From NCBI GenBank assembly GCA_016929335.1, contig JAFGIY010000213.1, forward strand, positions 1 to 64,000: a stretch of DNA of 64,000 nucleotides. Direction: 5' to 3'. The position numbers and the translations under genes are program-made. Below are positions 52,742 through 62,318 of this stretch, in pieces. Every line of letters begins with the position of its first letter. Position 1 is the stretch's first letter. The DNA is from Acidobacteriota bacterium. GTDB taxonomy: Bacteria > Acidobacteriota > UBA6911. The notes below the pieces were generated by a model that worked only from the letters and a program-made list of their open reading frames with translations, was not told the DNA's origin and made no database searches.

Positions 52742-53613
52742 CAGGTTTGGCTCCGCCGATAGGGAAAAAGTATTGCTCCAAGACGTCCCCACAGGAGGTC
52801 TGCAATCCAGGCGATCAGAGTTATGATGACGATAACAAGATATACCCGGCCGGACATGGCACGCCTGCGCGCAGTATCGATCAGATCCCCCAGGCCTCCG
52901 GTTTTTACGACAACCTCGGCCAATACCAGATAGGACCAGCCGATTCCAAACGCCAGCCTCATCGAATGCCAGATTTCGGGAAGCGCAACCGGCACCAGTA
53001 CCCTGCGAATGATGAGCCAGCGTGATGCCCCCAGGGTATAGGCAGTGCGCAGATAAATATCCGGCACGGAATCTATGGCCTTGATAACCATAGGCAAAAG
53101 AAAAATGCCGAAAGCTAAGCCAAGAAAGGCCACTTTTTGTTTTTCGTCCAGGCCGAACCAGGACATAGTCAAAGGCACCAGCGTAGCAATGGGAATATAC
53201 CCGCTGGCAGTTACTATGGGCGCCATCGTTGCACGCATACTCCCAAATGATCCCATCAGTATCCCGAGCGGCAGCACTATCGCCAAGCCCAACAGAAAGC
53301 CGAGCGCTACCCGCCGCACACTCAAACCGATATGGTCTAAAAGACCACGATTATCCTGATCGCTCGACCTCAAAAGATCGCCGAGGCTCTGTATGACTTC
53401 GGTTGGGCTGGGCAGAATTGTGGGCCCAAAAACCCGTTCCTCAGGAATGCCATGCGTGAGCATCCACCACAGCAGTATGAGAACCGCGAGCGGGACCATG
53501 CCGAGCAAAACGGATACACCCGAGGGGACACGGCCTCGAATTTCCGAAAACCATTTTGGAATCATAGCGTTGACCGTAAGCAAATTACCCCGAAATCCGG
53601 CAACAGTCACCAT
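52741..53613 (-). CDS. ABC transporter permease, NitT/TauT type
   Basis: 290 residues from an ATG with AAGGGA just upstream (a start 16 codons in is less supported). About six membrane segments: LGMVPLAVLILLWWML, LGFLLGLAIVLPLGILMG, VTASGYIPIATLVPLTMS, AFLGLAFGIFLLPMVI, GIGWSYLVLAEVVV and VIVIITLIAWIADLLWG. The EAA-type loop LGASRWLIIRRVLVPVALPEI binds the ATPase. First gene of the seven-gene operon. Substrate unknown. Confidence 0.92.
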   Translation of the reverse strand: MVTVAGFRGNLLTVNAMIPKWFSEIRGRVPSGVSVLLGMVPLAVLILLWWMLTHGIPEERVFGPTILPSPTEVIQSLGDLLRSSDQDNRGLLDHIGLSVRRVALGFLLGLAIVLPLGILMGSFGSMRATMAPIVTASGYIPIATLVPLTMSWFGLDEKQKVAFLGLAFGIFLLPMVIKAIDSVPDIYLRTAYTLGASRWLIIRRVLVPVALPEIWHSMRLAFGIGWSYLVLAEVVVKTGGLGDLIDTARRRAMSGRVYLVIVIITLIAWIADLLWGRLGAILFPYRRSQT

Positions 53614-54046
53614 AATTCCCTTTGCAGGCCGGGATGCAGCGATTTTTGTCCGCTGCCGGCAATCTGGGATTTATGCTGTTTATCGCCAAATTTCAAATAC
53701 GATTGAATACGTTTAACGGTTCACATGAAACGAGATCGCATCTGGAGCCACAACAAGTCATGCATTAGAATGAAGCCGACCAGAACACGGTTATTTTTAA
53801 AAATGAATTGCCTTCCTCCGGCGGCTAAAAAGCTATAGAAAAAGACTTCGCCAGAATCCTGCCCATCAGGACTGCGCGCGTGCAACGATTGTACTTTCGC
53901 TATGGCTCTAAGACAAGCCGAAGCTTCCGAGCCGCTCCTGCCAAATAATCCTATCTTTTTACGGCAAATCGGCCGATTGCATTAGGCGGATAGTATTATG
54001 CGCCGGCGCAAAGAATTGGATCCCCAGCCGGCAAGGATCTCGAGCT
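53614..54046. other. Divergent promoter region between the PspA/ABC operon and the RiPP export genes
   Basis: About 430 bases that should hold promoters for both operons. No gene, RNA or strong hairpin is evident. AT-rich patches lie near 53790-53830 and 53935-54000 (for example TATTATG at 53993), but no -35/-10 pair stands out. Confidence 0.35.
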
Positions 54047-54547
54047 TTGGAAATACAAGAACATTCTATTGATGGAACATCATTGGCAAATCTGATCCAG
54101 GAGGCTCTTGGACATGGCGCATCCCTGCCTGTTCAAGCTAAGGGATCCAGTATGGCACCCTTTATCAAGGATGGCGACATTCTGACATTATCTCCCCTGT
54201 CCCTCCGCAAACCGGGAATCGGCGACGTTGTCGCATGCAGGCTGCCGAACGGTGATAAGTTGATTATCCACAGGTTGGTTAAAACATCCAATAATTATTG
54301 CCTGATTAGAGGCGATTACCGCCCTGAGCCGGATGCCTGGATATCCCCAAAGAATATTCTGGCTTGTGTAAGCCGCATCGACAGGGATGGGAAGCAAATC
54401 ACGTTCAGTATTGGACCGATAAAAGCCCTGATTGCATTCTTAAGCACAAACAATATCCTCTACCCTTTTCTATGTTATTTATACAGAAGGTTTAGCGGCA
54501 AGCACCAAGAAGGCCCAGAGTACCTGCTTTATGAAGCTCAGCTATAG
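54047..54547 (+). CDS. S26-family signal peptidase, Sec11-type Ser/His
   Basis: 166 residues from a TTG, with AAGGA upstream. The nucleophile Ser is in KGSSMAPFIKDGD, followed by IGDVVACRLPNGDKLIIHRLV. The His where most bacterial enzymes have Lys is as in ER-type Sec11 peptidases. A membrane segment or hydrophobic stretch lies near the end (ALIAFLSTNNILYPFLCYLY). Such S24/S26 peptidases are frequent in peptide-modification clusters and could remove a leader. It overlaps the ABC exporter gene by 17 bases. Confidence 0.8.
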   Translation: MEIQEHSIDGTSLANLIQEALGHGASLPVQAKGSSMAPFIKDGDILTLSPLSLRKPGIGDVVACRLPNGDKLIIHRLVKTSNNYCLIRGDYRPEPDAWISPKNILACVSRIDRDGKQITFSIGPIKALIAFLSTNNILYPFLCYLYRRFSGKHQEGPEYLLYEAQL

Positions 54548-56378
54548 TTGGCTTGACTGTTTAAGACGCGGGCTTTCAACATCACCGGCAGAAGAACGCA
54601 TTCCGGGCCGGCTGTTTAGCGCCGGCTTCACGAAAAACCTCAAAAAGCTATTTCCCTTTATTGCTCGACATTGGCGTAAGGGATTGGCCGGCGGACTGCT
54701 TGTGGTCTTCACGTCGCTTCTGACTTTTCCCCAGCCCTTAATCGCGCGCTTTCTTATCGACAAAGTAATTTTAGGCCGTCAGATGCACGGCCTGGCGCCG
54801 GCGTTGATCCTGTTAATATCCATTGTTCTTGTCGAAAAGCTTTTAAGCCTTTTTCAGGAGTTCTATCTGGCTCGTTTCGAGCAGACGGTAATCCTGGATG
54901 TTCAAAAGGGCTTGTTCAGCCACTGCCTGTCTCTGCCCAAGTCGTTTTTTGATACGCAGGAGACCGGATATCTGATGTCCCGTATTTCCACCGATGTGCA
55001 GGGATTGCGGTGGCTCTTTTCGGATACGGTTGTTCAGATGCTGGCAAATTGCTGCCGTCTGGCAGGCGGGATAGCCATCCTGTTTTATCTCGAGTGGCGG
55101 CTTGCCCTTTGCATTTTCCTTGCTGTGCCTGCAGCCTTGCTTCTTCTTTCCTATTTTTCGGATAAGCTGCATATCCTCAGCCGCGGCAGCATGGAACAGC
55201 AGGCCCATCTGACTACCCAGCTTCAAGAGTCGATTTCCTCAATTCCACTGATTAAAGCCTTTGCCTCTGAGGAAAAGACACAACGGCGCCTGGGCAAGAA
55301 GCTAAAGTCCATTCTGCGCCTCTCGCTGGAATTGACCGCCATTAATGCCGCCGCAAATTTTGTGATAGGCATTATGCCCAATGCAGCGCGAGCGCTTGTA
55401 CTGGGTATAGGCGCCTACTGGATAGTGAATGACCGCTGGACGCTTGGCAACCTGCTGGCGTTTCAGGTTTGCCTCGGATATGTGTTTGGTCCGGCTCAGT
55501 TTCTCGCTACCGCCAACCTGCAAATCCAAAATGCACGCGCGGCGCTGGAACGCGTATCGTCCATGTTCGATATCATTCCTGAAGAAAATAGCGGCCGGGG
55601 TGAAGCTGTTGAAAGATTATCCGGGGATATCGCTTTCCAGAATGTGTCTTTCTCATACGACGGAAGGGAGAGGGTACTGGAAAATTTCTCTCTCCATGTA
55701 AATCCGGGACAGCATTTTGCGATCGTTGGGCCAAGCGGCGCAGGCAAAACAACGCTTGTGAGCCTCATTCTCCGCTTTTATCGCCCGACTGAAGGCAAGA
55801 TATTGTTTGATGGAAGGGATGCAGATGAATTCGATGTCCGCTCTCTGCGCCGCAGAATTGGCTATGTCGCGCAGACTACGCTGCTTTTATCCGGAAGCAT
55901 AAGGGATAATCTTCGCTATGGGAACCCGGAAGCGAGTGAAAAGGAGCTTGCAGATGCAGCCCGGGCTTCCGGCATAATGGACTTTATCTATTCTCTTCCG
56001 GAGGGCATGGATACTCAGATTGGCGAAAACGGCATGGCGCTTTCGGAAGGTCAGAAACAACGTCTCTCGATCGCGAGAGCCCTGGTCTGCAATCCTGATA
56101 TTCTGATCCTCGATGAGCCTACATCATCTCTGGATCGGCTGAACGAAAAATCAATCTTTGAGGCGCTTCCGGATTTCGCAAGCAATAAAACTCTTTTTAT
56201 AGTAACCCATCGGATCGACACCATTCGGAACTGTGACCGGATACTGCTCTTAAATGAATGCCGGACCATTACGATCGGGACTCACGATTCACTGCGGAAA
56301 TCGAGCGATTATTATCAATCTTTGATAGTCGATGATGAGTCGAACCTTACCTGCCGCTTGCGGATAGGAGCAGCATAG
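54531..56378 (+). CDS. Type I ABC exporter (fused membrane and ATPase domains)
   Basis: 615 residues. Six membrane segments lie in the first half (for example LAGGLLVVFTSLLTFPQPLI; LAPALILLISIVLVEKLL; LALCIFLAVPAALLLLSYF). The ATPase has Walker A GPSGAGKTTLV, signature LSEGQKQRLSIARAL and Walker B ILILDEPTSSLD. No C39 peptidase domain is present, so leader removal would need another enzyme such as the coupled S26 peptidase. The start overlaps that gene. It probably exports the modified peptide of the cluster. Confidence 0.92.
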   Translation: MKLSYSWLDCLRRGLSTSPAEERIPGRLFSAGFTKNLKKLFPFIARHWRKGLAGGLLVVFTSLLTFPQPLIARFLIDKVILGRQMHGLAPALILLISIVLVEKLLSLFQEFYLARFEQTVILDVQKGLFSHCLSLPKSFFDTQETGYLMSRISTDVQGLRWLFSDTVVQMLANCCRLAGGIAILFYLEWRLALCIFLAVPAALLLLSYFSDKLHILSRGSMEQQAHLTTQLQESISSIPLIKAFASEEKTQRRLGKKLKSILRLSLELTAINAAANFVIGIMPNAARALVLGIGAYWIVNDRWTLGNLLAFQVCLGYVFGPAQFLATANLQIQNARAALERVSSMFDIIPEENSGRGEAVERLSGDIAFQNVSFSYDGRERVLENFSLHVNPGQHFAIVGPSGAGKTTLVSLILRFYRPTEGKILFDGRDADEFDVRSLRRRIGYVAQTTLLLSGSIRDNLRYGNPEASEKELADAARASGIMDFIYSLPEGMDTQIGENGMALSEGQKQRLSIARALVCNPDILILDEPTSSLDRLNEKSIFEALPDFASNKTLFIVTHRIDTIRNCDRILLLNECRTITIGTHDSLRKSSDYYQSLIVDDESNLTCRLRIGAA

Positions 56379-56432
56379 GCGTGCAAATCATGGATTAGTG
56401 ACGATTTGTGGCTGATTGTTTCCCGGACAATT

Positions 56433-59400
56433 TTAATGACCGAGACGCATGGTCGGGTCACCGAACAAAATCCATGTCTTCCGCACATCGCGATCATTGG
56501 TTGCGGCCTTAGCTTTTATGATCGCGTCCCCAATTGTCTGCCTGTCTCTGAACAGCTGACCAAATAATTCGACGTTCATCTGCAGCTGATAATTTGCATC
56601 CGTCAATCCCGATGACGCCCAAACAGCCACAGCACCACCGTTCCGCGCTTTCATCAGCGCTTCCGCCAGGCTCTCCGTGTATATGTCGCTGAAATAGCCG
56701 TTCAAGCATGTCATTGCAGTGGCAAAAGGCAGCTTTGCTTCATTTATGAGCCCCGCCGCTCCGCCCGAGGTCAACAGGTCTCCTCGCCACAGCTCCACCG
56801 ATCCATGCCCGAGATAATTCACCAGAAGCGCTCCCGCGTTCAGGCCTTCCAAAACCTGCGTTCTCGCGCTCACGTCATCCGTTTGCCCGCGAAAGATCCT
56901 GCGGATCGTCATGGACTCGGGAAGCGTTTCCGCCAGCTGTTCGCTTGCAGCCTCGAAGTCAAAATTTTCTTCAATGTTATCCGCCACAAGTACGGCCCGA
57001 TTCGCCCACTCACCCGATTCGCCGCTTTTCCGATATTCCACGATTTTCGCCACCTGGCGCCGCGCTTCGCCCGCCGTACGCACCGACAATCGTCCTACCG
57101 CCACTTCCGGTACTCCGTCTCCGTCCGAATCCCCATACCAGTCATCTGACGCCGTTTCCATCAACTCCGTGTCGATCAGCTTCGTCGGTACGTAGTCAAA
57201 ATCCCCCAATCCCAGGTAATTCCTCGGATCAAAGCTCGCATCCCCCACCAGCAGCAGATACTTCGGTTTTATCGTCCAGTCTTCACGCGCCTTCGCCAAA
57301 AAGTCCTTCAACGCATACGGCGTCTTCTCTCCATAACTGAACTCGTCGTACACATCTTCCACATCCGCTATCGCCACCCTATACCCTTCTGCCTCCTGCT
57401 GCATCTTCAGATCCCACAACCGCCCTCCAAATTCCCGGTGCGTGATAATGACTACATCCCATCCCCATGTCTTCCAGTTCCATACCGACACATTGTTCGC
57501 CCGGATTTCAGCCGCCGCTTTCTTCTGCCTCTCTTCAAACACCAGCAGCCTCCGCGACCCCCATTCCGGCACCATCAGCATTATCTCGTACCCATTCTCC
57601 GCCGCCGCGATACTTCCCCTTATTTCCGTTACCCTCAGCGGATCCGTCACATCCATAGCCTGTATCGCCGAACTCGCAAATCCTCCCACCCTCACAGTCT
57701 CATATCCATTCGTCTCTACCGGCAATGCTTCTTCATCCGCTTCCAGTTCCCGCAAGTACGATACCCGGATGCGTTTCACCAGGCTGATGTCCTCTTCACC
57801 GTTCCCCGCCAACAGCCGGATCCTGTTCTCCCCTGCACGCAACACTCCCGAAGGCAATCCAAAACTTCCCGATCCTGCCTCCTGATTGGCAAACAGTACC
57901 GTTCCTATCCCGACGCCGTTCACTTCCACGCCGACTACATGGCTTGTTTCCGTCACCCCCTGCAGTTCCATCTCCAGCCGTCCGTCCCTGTTTGCCGTCT
58001 CATCCAGATGATTCAACTGCAGCGTCTCTTCCGCCCCTTCCACTCCTACAACCGATCCAAAAAAGTTTTCTTCATCCCCGTTCTGCAACGCCGCCCAATA
58101 GACCGTTTTCCCCTTCAACTCCAGTGTCGTCCATTGACTCCTTGTCGCGTTCCAAAACGGCGGCCCGTCCATCACCCCGATTCGGCTGCCGCGCTGATCC
58201 CCTTCTACCAGCCAGTACACACGCGCATCCGTCCACGGCGTATCCACACCTGTTCCATAAAATTCTATCCAGCTTCCTTCACCAAATTCTGAGGCACACG
58301 CCCGGCGAGCAGCCCTGCTCCTCTTTGCCGACAAGCCATTGCGTCGCTCTTCGATGCGCGCACACTGCGCGTACACACGGATCGGCTGTTCCTCTCCCTC
58401 TGCAAACAGTTGCAGATTGGCCGGGTTTATCGTCTCGCTCAGCCCTGCAGCAATCAACTCCTCCCGCGTCACCCGGTACCAGCCTTCTTCTCTGACCAAG
58501 ATCTTTGCCTTCGCCCGCACAGCCAGATCCCACTGCACGCGCAATTTGTCTTGTGCTGTAGTTCCCGATGCCGCTACTGGCAGGCTCTCCTCCACCCCCT
58601 TCGATAAATGCGCCATCCTCATGCCGGAGTCTGCCACGCTTTTCTTCTCTGAAGGTCTGGTGACCCATTTCTTCCATGGCGATCCGTCGCTCCTGTTCCC
58701 CGACGCTCCCTTCCCCAGGTAGCTCAGCACCGCCGACTCAACCTGTTCCGGCAGTTCCGTTTCATTGTCTGCAGCCGTCACCGGTCCATGCCATGTCCTC
58801 GTTCCGTTTGTATCGATATCCTCCAGCCAGTAGCGCAGCGGTTCCGCCATATCCCCCGCGGCATCCTGCCATACATACGTCCGTCCGGATGCCAGCGCCG
58901 TATCTTTACTCGACAGCAATGCAGAGCCCGCTATGATGGAGGGCGTCACCCGCACCAGGCCCCCTTTGTCCTCCCGATAAATCCGAAAGCCCAGATTGCT
59001 GACTTCATATCCTGTTTTCCACTTCAGCTGAACCAGGCCGGAATAGTACTCCGCCGTGAAAGAAATCAGTTGAATCTGCGTGACGGTGGCATCCTCTCTA
59101 GATCCGATGCTGTAAAAGGTTGACGGGGAACTCTGGTTGTTGAAATCCGTTTTAATCCAATCCGCATCGCGGATTGTGCTGGAAATACGGACTTCATCAA
59201 CGTCACCGGCATAATACCCGTCAGAGCCGTTTGGCCAACCCGAATTCTTGTATGCACCCATGCGCCAGTAGCCGTTGTAATCCTGACATTGGCCTCCGAC
59301 GCTGACGGATTGATTCAGCGTGCCGTCAACATACAGATTCAGATTATTGCTGAAGTCATTGACGTGCGCGACCAGGTAATGCCAGCTGTTATCGGTGAGT

Positions 59401-60938
59401 GTACCGGTGCTGACTGCCACATAGGCAGTTTTATTGGAATAGCATGCGGCGTAGACATAGCCATCCGAACCGACATACAGATGCCGGTCCTTGTTGCTGC
59501 TGGTAGTGCCGGTCTGTTTGGAATCAAATCCCACAACCTTATGCCCCGAAGCAGTCCCTGTTTTCATCCATGCAGATACAGTGTGGTATTGGGGATTGCT
59601 GATAGCGGTGGAATTGCTTTGATAAATATAATCGCTGGTTCCGTTGAAGCTTAGTGCGCTGGTAACCTGTCCGCCCGTTGTCAGAGTATCGGTATCCGCG
59701 GCTGCAACTCCATCGCCAATTGCGGTGACGGGGGTGGATTCGGCTACCGTGGTGCTGGCGGCATTATCGGACATGTGCCAGACCGCCTGAAAATTGCCTT
59801 CCCAAACGCCGGTCGGATCCTCGAGCGGATCCACAATGGCGCCGTTGCTGAAGTACATATAAATGACGGTATTTGATGCGGCCGAAATGGTATTCAGGGA
59901 AGGTATCTGTACCCAGACGACCAGATTCCCTGTTTGTTCGTTATATGTTTCAAACTCATGGCTGAGATCACAGGAATTGGTCCCCGGGACTCCGCACACT
60001 CCGGCATCCAATCCGCGGAACATAATGTCATAGCCGTTTGAGTGCTTGACATATCCTCCATAGGTATCCGATTTCAAGTCAGCATCAGTGATGTTGATCA
60101 ATATCGGATAGTTGGACAGAGCTGTCGCTGAAGTACCCGAGACCCCCACCTTCGACCGGTCAATCGTTATTGCCTTGCGATAGGCAAAATCCTCTAAATT
60201 TGCTACCGCTCTAACCGGCACGGCGACTATCGCCCAGTTTCGGTTGCGGCTGAGCGACCACGACATCGTGACAGTACCCGCGCCATCTTTTGTACTTGAG
60301 GCACCGCGAGTATTCTCGCTGTCGGTTCCGCTAGTGGTATTATCTCGCCACCATTCAGCCTGGCTCGAATCAACGGTCAGAGACGTGTATCTGTATAAGT
60401 GCCCCACCATATCCACAACCAGTTCACCCGCATTGCTTGACACTGTCACGGAAGGAGAGGAGCTGTTTCCATTATTGCCTTGATAGGTTCCAAGGGGATA
60501 ATCCTGGTCCACTCCGATGAGCAATTCCGCTCCGGCAACAAATCTTGCTGCAGCACTCATATTAACAACAACATTTGCCGTTCCGGTTGTCGGCGCCAGC
60601 AATTGCCAAAGCTCGACGCGTACACCTGTCGTGGTGCCATACTCCGCGGTCCCGATAGCCGTAAGAGCCGTACCACCATAGGTAACTGAAGTGACATATT
60701 GCCCGCTGCTTTTGGTGATGGACACTCCGACCAGCAAAAGCCTGTTGCTGCCCGACACCGTAAAGGATGTAATAGTAAGGCTGGATGCCGTACCGGATCC
60801 CGTATCTGCAGTCTTGGTGGTGGATACAGCAACGGCTGCGTGAACATAAGACGACCATGCAAACAAGAAGAAAACCACGGTCGCCATAAGGCCGCGTATG
60901 GGATTCCGCTCAAAGCGCTCCCTCGCTATAGTTCCCAT
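56433..60938 (-). CDS. Giant secreted C25 (gingipain-like) peptidase with DUF2341 and LamG domains
   Basis: 1501 residues from the ATG with a GAGGG site; seven codons later than the longest frame. Signal region MATVVFFLFAWSSYVHAAV. An N-terminal beta region, then DUF2341 (YRKAITIDRSKVG; NYPILINITDADLKS; HEFETYNEQTGNLVVWVQIP), then a LamG lectin-like domain (SALSFNGTSDYI; SAWMKTG; NLNLYVDGTLNQS; GAYKNSG). The C-terminal third is peptidase C25: KYLLLVGDASFDP, NYLGHGSVEL with His near 1378 and MTCLNGYFSD with Cys near 1411, ending LFGDPTMRLG. Base use in the last two thirds differs from the LamG part. Confidence 0.88.
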   Translation of the reverse strand: MGTIARERFERNPIRGLMATVVFFLFAWSSYVHAAVAVSTTKTADTGSGTASSLTITSFTVSGSNRLLLVGVSITKSSGQYVTSVTYGGTALTAIGTAEYGTTTGVRVELWQLLAPTTGTANVVVNMSAAARFVAGAELLIGVDQDYPLGTYQGNNGNSSSPSVTVSSNAGELVVDMVGHLYRYTSLTVDSSQAEWWRDNTTSGTDSENTRGASSTKDGAGTVTMSWSLSRNRNWAIVAVPVRAVANLEDFAYRKAITIDRSKVGVSGTSATALSNYPILINITDADLKSDTYGGYVKHSNGYDIMFRGLDAGVCGVPGTNSCDLSHEFETYNEQTGNLVVWVQIPSLNTISAASNTVIYMYFSNGAIVDPLEDPTGVWEGNFQAVWHMSDNAASTTVAESTPVTAIGDGVAAADTDTLTTGGQVTSALSFNGTSDYIYQSNSTAISNPQYHTVSAWMKTGTASGHKVVGFDSKQTGTTSSNKDRHLYVGSDGYVYAACYSNKTAYVAVSTGTLTDNSWHYLVAHVNDFSNNLNLYVDGTLNQSVSVGGQCQDYNGYWRMGAYKNSGWPNGSDGYYAGDVDEVRISSTIRDADWIKTDFNNQSSPSTFYSIGSREDATVTQIQLISFTAEYYSGLVQLKWKTGYEVSNLGFRIYREDKGGLVRVTPSIIAGSALLSSKDTALASGRTYVWQDAAGDMAEPLRYWLEDIDTNGTRTWHGPVTAADNETELPEQVESAVLSYLGKGASGNRSDGSPWKKWVTRPSEKKSVADSGMRMAHLSKGVEESLPVAASGTTAQDKLRVQWDLAVRAKAKILVREEGWYRVTREELIAAGLSETINPANLQLFAEGEEQPIRVYAQCARIEERRNGLSAKRSRAARRACASEFGEGSWIEFYGTGVDTPWTDARVYWLVEGDQRGSRIGVMDGPPFWNATRSQWTTLELKGKTVYWAALQNGDEENFFGSVVGVEGAEETLQLNHLDETANRDGRLEMELQGVTETSHVVGVEVNGVGIGTVLFANQEAGSGSFGLPSGVLRAGENRIRLLAGNGEEDISLVKRIRVSYLRELEADEEALPVETNGYETVRVGGFASSAIQAMDVTDPLRVTEIRGSIAAAENGYEIMLMVPEWGSRRLLVFEERQKKAAAEIRANNVSVWNWKTWGWDVVIITHREFGGRLWDLKMQQEAEGYRVAIADVEDVYDEFSYGEKTPYALKDFLAKAREDWTIKPKYLLLVGDASFDPRNYLGLGDFDYVPTKLIDTELMETASDDWYGDSDGDGVPEVAVGRLSVRTAGEARRQVAKIVEYRKSGESGEWANRAVLVADNIEENFDFEAASEQLAETLPESMTIRRIFRGQTDDVSARTQVLEGLNAGALLVNYLGHGSVELWRGDLLTSGGAAGLINEAKLPFATAMTCLNGYFSDIYTESLAEALMKARNGGAVAVWASSGLTDANYQLQMNVELFGQLFRDRQTIGDAIIKAKAATNDRDVRKTWILFGDPTMRLGH

Positions 60939-61191
60939 GATTACCCTCATTCTCAGCAATAATTCAAGTCTGATGGTTTTACGGTCGAACTTAATCCCCG
61001 CATTCGCGCATCCGGCTGATTTCCGGATGCCATCATTTTTGAAAAAAGATAAATTGCTAAAGATACACTTTATCTATATTTCTCCTCTTCCAGCTCTATC
61101 GTCGGAAAATGCGGAAAAATTACCTGTAAGGGCATTTTTTTGATGGGAATCCGGGTTCGAGGAAAACGATAGCTTTAGAGGAGGCCTGTGG

Positions 61192-62178
61192 TCAGCAGTT
61201 TGTAAGGATAAAATCCACGACATCACGGTTCGGGATGACGCTTAATTCATGACAGGAAATAAGATCGGCAACTTTGCCGAAGAAATCGACAGTGTAATTC
61301 AAAGCATCCGCATTGTAGAAGACGGGGAAGGAAAAAGAGAAAAGCAAGGCGGCGGCTTCGACGCCTATTTTGGATTTCAGCGAGTTTTTCTCCCCGTGGC
61401 GAATAAAGAAGATGCGTTTCAGAGGTGCCCTTGATGCGGTGGCCATTTCGGCCTCGCCGTGCCAAGGCGTGCCATACATCCATATCCGATTTTCATCCTG
61501 CCTTAATATGATTCGATCATCGCTCAGGATGGTGATTCCGGGTTCCTTTTCCCAGAGCTTTGCCATTGTGGTTTTGCCGGCGCCGGATTGTCCTGCAAAA
61601 AGAAGACCGTCCCCATCGGCATTGACAAGGCCGCAGGCATGGACCTCGGCGCCTCTGCCTTGTGCCAGCAGGTTGAGCACAAGGAGTTCATCCAAAGGAT
61701 ATTGCAGCGGATAGACAGCCTGATTCCTATTGAATAATGCCGGATGCAGAAAAACCCGGCCGCTTTTGAAATCCCGCTCCATTCGGGCTGCCTTGTAAGG
61801 GACCTTTCCAAGAGACGGAGAAGAACAATAAAACCAGTAGGCATTGTCCTTCAGATAAAGCTTCCATGCCCCACCGGAGTCGAAGATCTTTTGGCTGCCA
61901 TAATTATCATCCAACACCAGCCGGCACGCCTCAATCGACAGATCCGGTTTTGCCTTGGCGCAGGAAAAAAGCGCCATATCTCCATCGAGCCCGAGCTGGA
62001 GATCAGGATCAGTGGAGATGACTTCAATAACAATGTCCGCAATTTTTATCTGGATTCCGCGCGCCGTCCCGCCGGAATCCACATAATCGCCAAAGTCACC
62101 CGATATTCGCTTTTCAGCATTGGCGGATGTTGTTTTTAGGATCCTATCGTGCTGCATCTCAAGCCGCCGTTGTTGCAT
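61192..62178 (-). CDS. HPr-kinase-like protein of a RiPP cluster
   Basis: 328 residues (M1 or M8; both overlap the precursor gene's end). Walker A GLLFAGQSGAGKTTMAKLW near residue 195, then ITILSDDRIILRQDENRIWM and WHGEAEMA, as in HprK and PEP-carboxykinase-like proteins. In lasso-peptide clusters, such kinases phosphorylate the C-terminal serine of the precursor. The precursor here ends in Ser, which makes that a testable role. It lies between the precursor and the C25 peptidase gene. Confidence 0.8.
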   Translation of the reverse strand: MQQRRLEMQHDRILKTTSANAEKRISGDFGDYVDSGGTARGIQIKIADIVIEVISTDPDLQLGLDGDMALFSCAKAKPDLSIEACRLVLDDNYGSQKIFDSGGAWKLYLKDNAYWFYCSSPSLGKVPYKAARMERDFKSGRVFLHPALFNRNQAVYPLQYPLDELLVLNLLAQGRGAEVHACGLVNADGDGLLFAGQSGAGKTTMAKLWEKEPGITILSDDRIILRQDENRIWMYGTPWHGEAEMATASRAPLKRIFFIRHGEKNSLKSKIGVEAAALLFSFSFPVFYNADALNYTVDFFGKVADLISCHELSVIPNRDVVDFILTNC

Positions 62179-62318
62179 CTGGACTGGGCAGGGCCCGCAA
62201 CCGTCGTTGTCTTGCAGGCACCCAATACAGCCTCTTCAGGCTTTAACACAACCTGTTTAACCTGCGGCTTTTCATACCGTTTTTTTTCTTTTGTGTCATG
62301 CAGTGAGTTTTTGCTCAT
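62136..62318 (-). CDS. Three-cysteine RiPP precursor peptide
   Basis: 60 residues with a very strong ribosome site (AAGGAAGGA) before the ATG, a mark of abundant expression. The leader-like half is charged (EKKRYEKPQVKQVVLKPEEA, residues 11-30) and ends in VLGA. The core holds Cys35, Cys48 and Cys55 (GACKTTTVAG; SRCNNGG; LRCSTIGS) and ends with Ser. It has no hydrophobic signal. It overlaps the radical SAM and kinase genes on either side, so it is fixed inside the operon. Thioether or other crosslinks at Cys are likely but unproven. Confidence 0.8.
   Translation of the reverse strand: MSKNSLHDTKEKKRYEKPQVKQVVLKPEEAVLGACKTTTVAGPAQSRCNNGGLRCSTIGS

Noticed and set aside
57438..58292. Long plus-strand frame of 284 codons opposite the C25 peptidase
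   Set aside because: It lies wholly inside the peptidase gene and is made of Pro, Ser, His and Arg from the C/T-rich antisense strand; no ribosome site and no domain.
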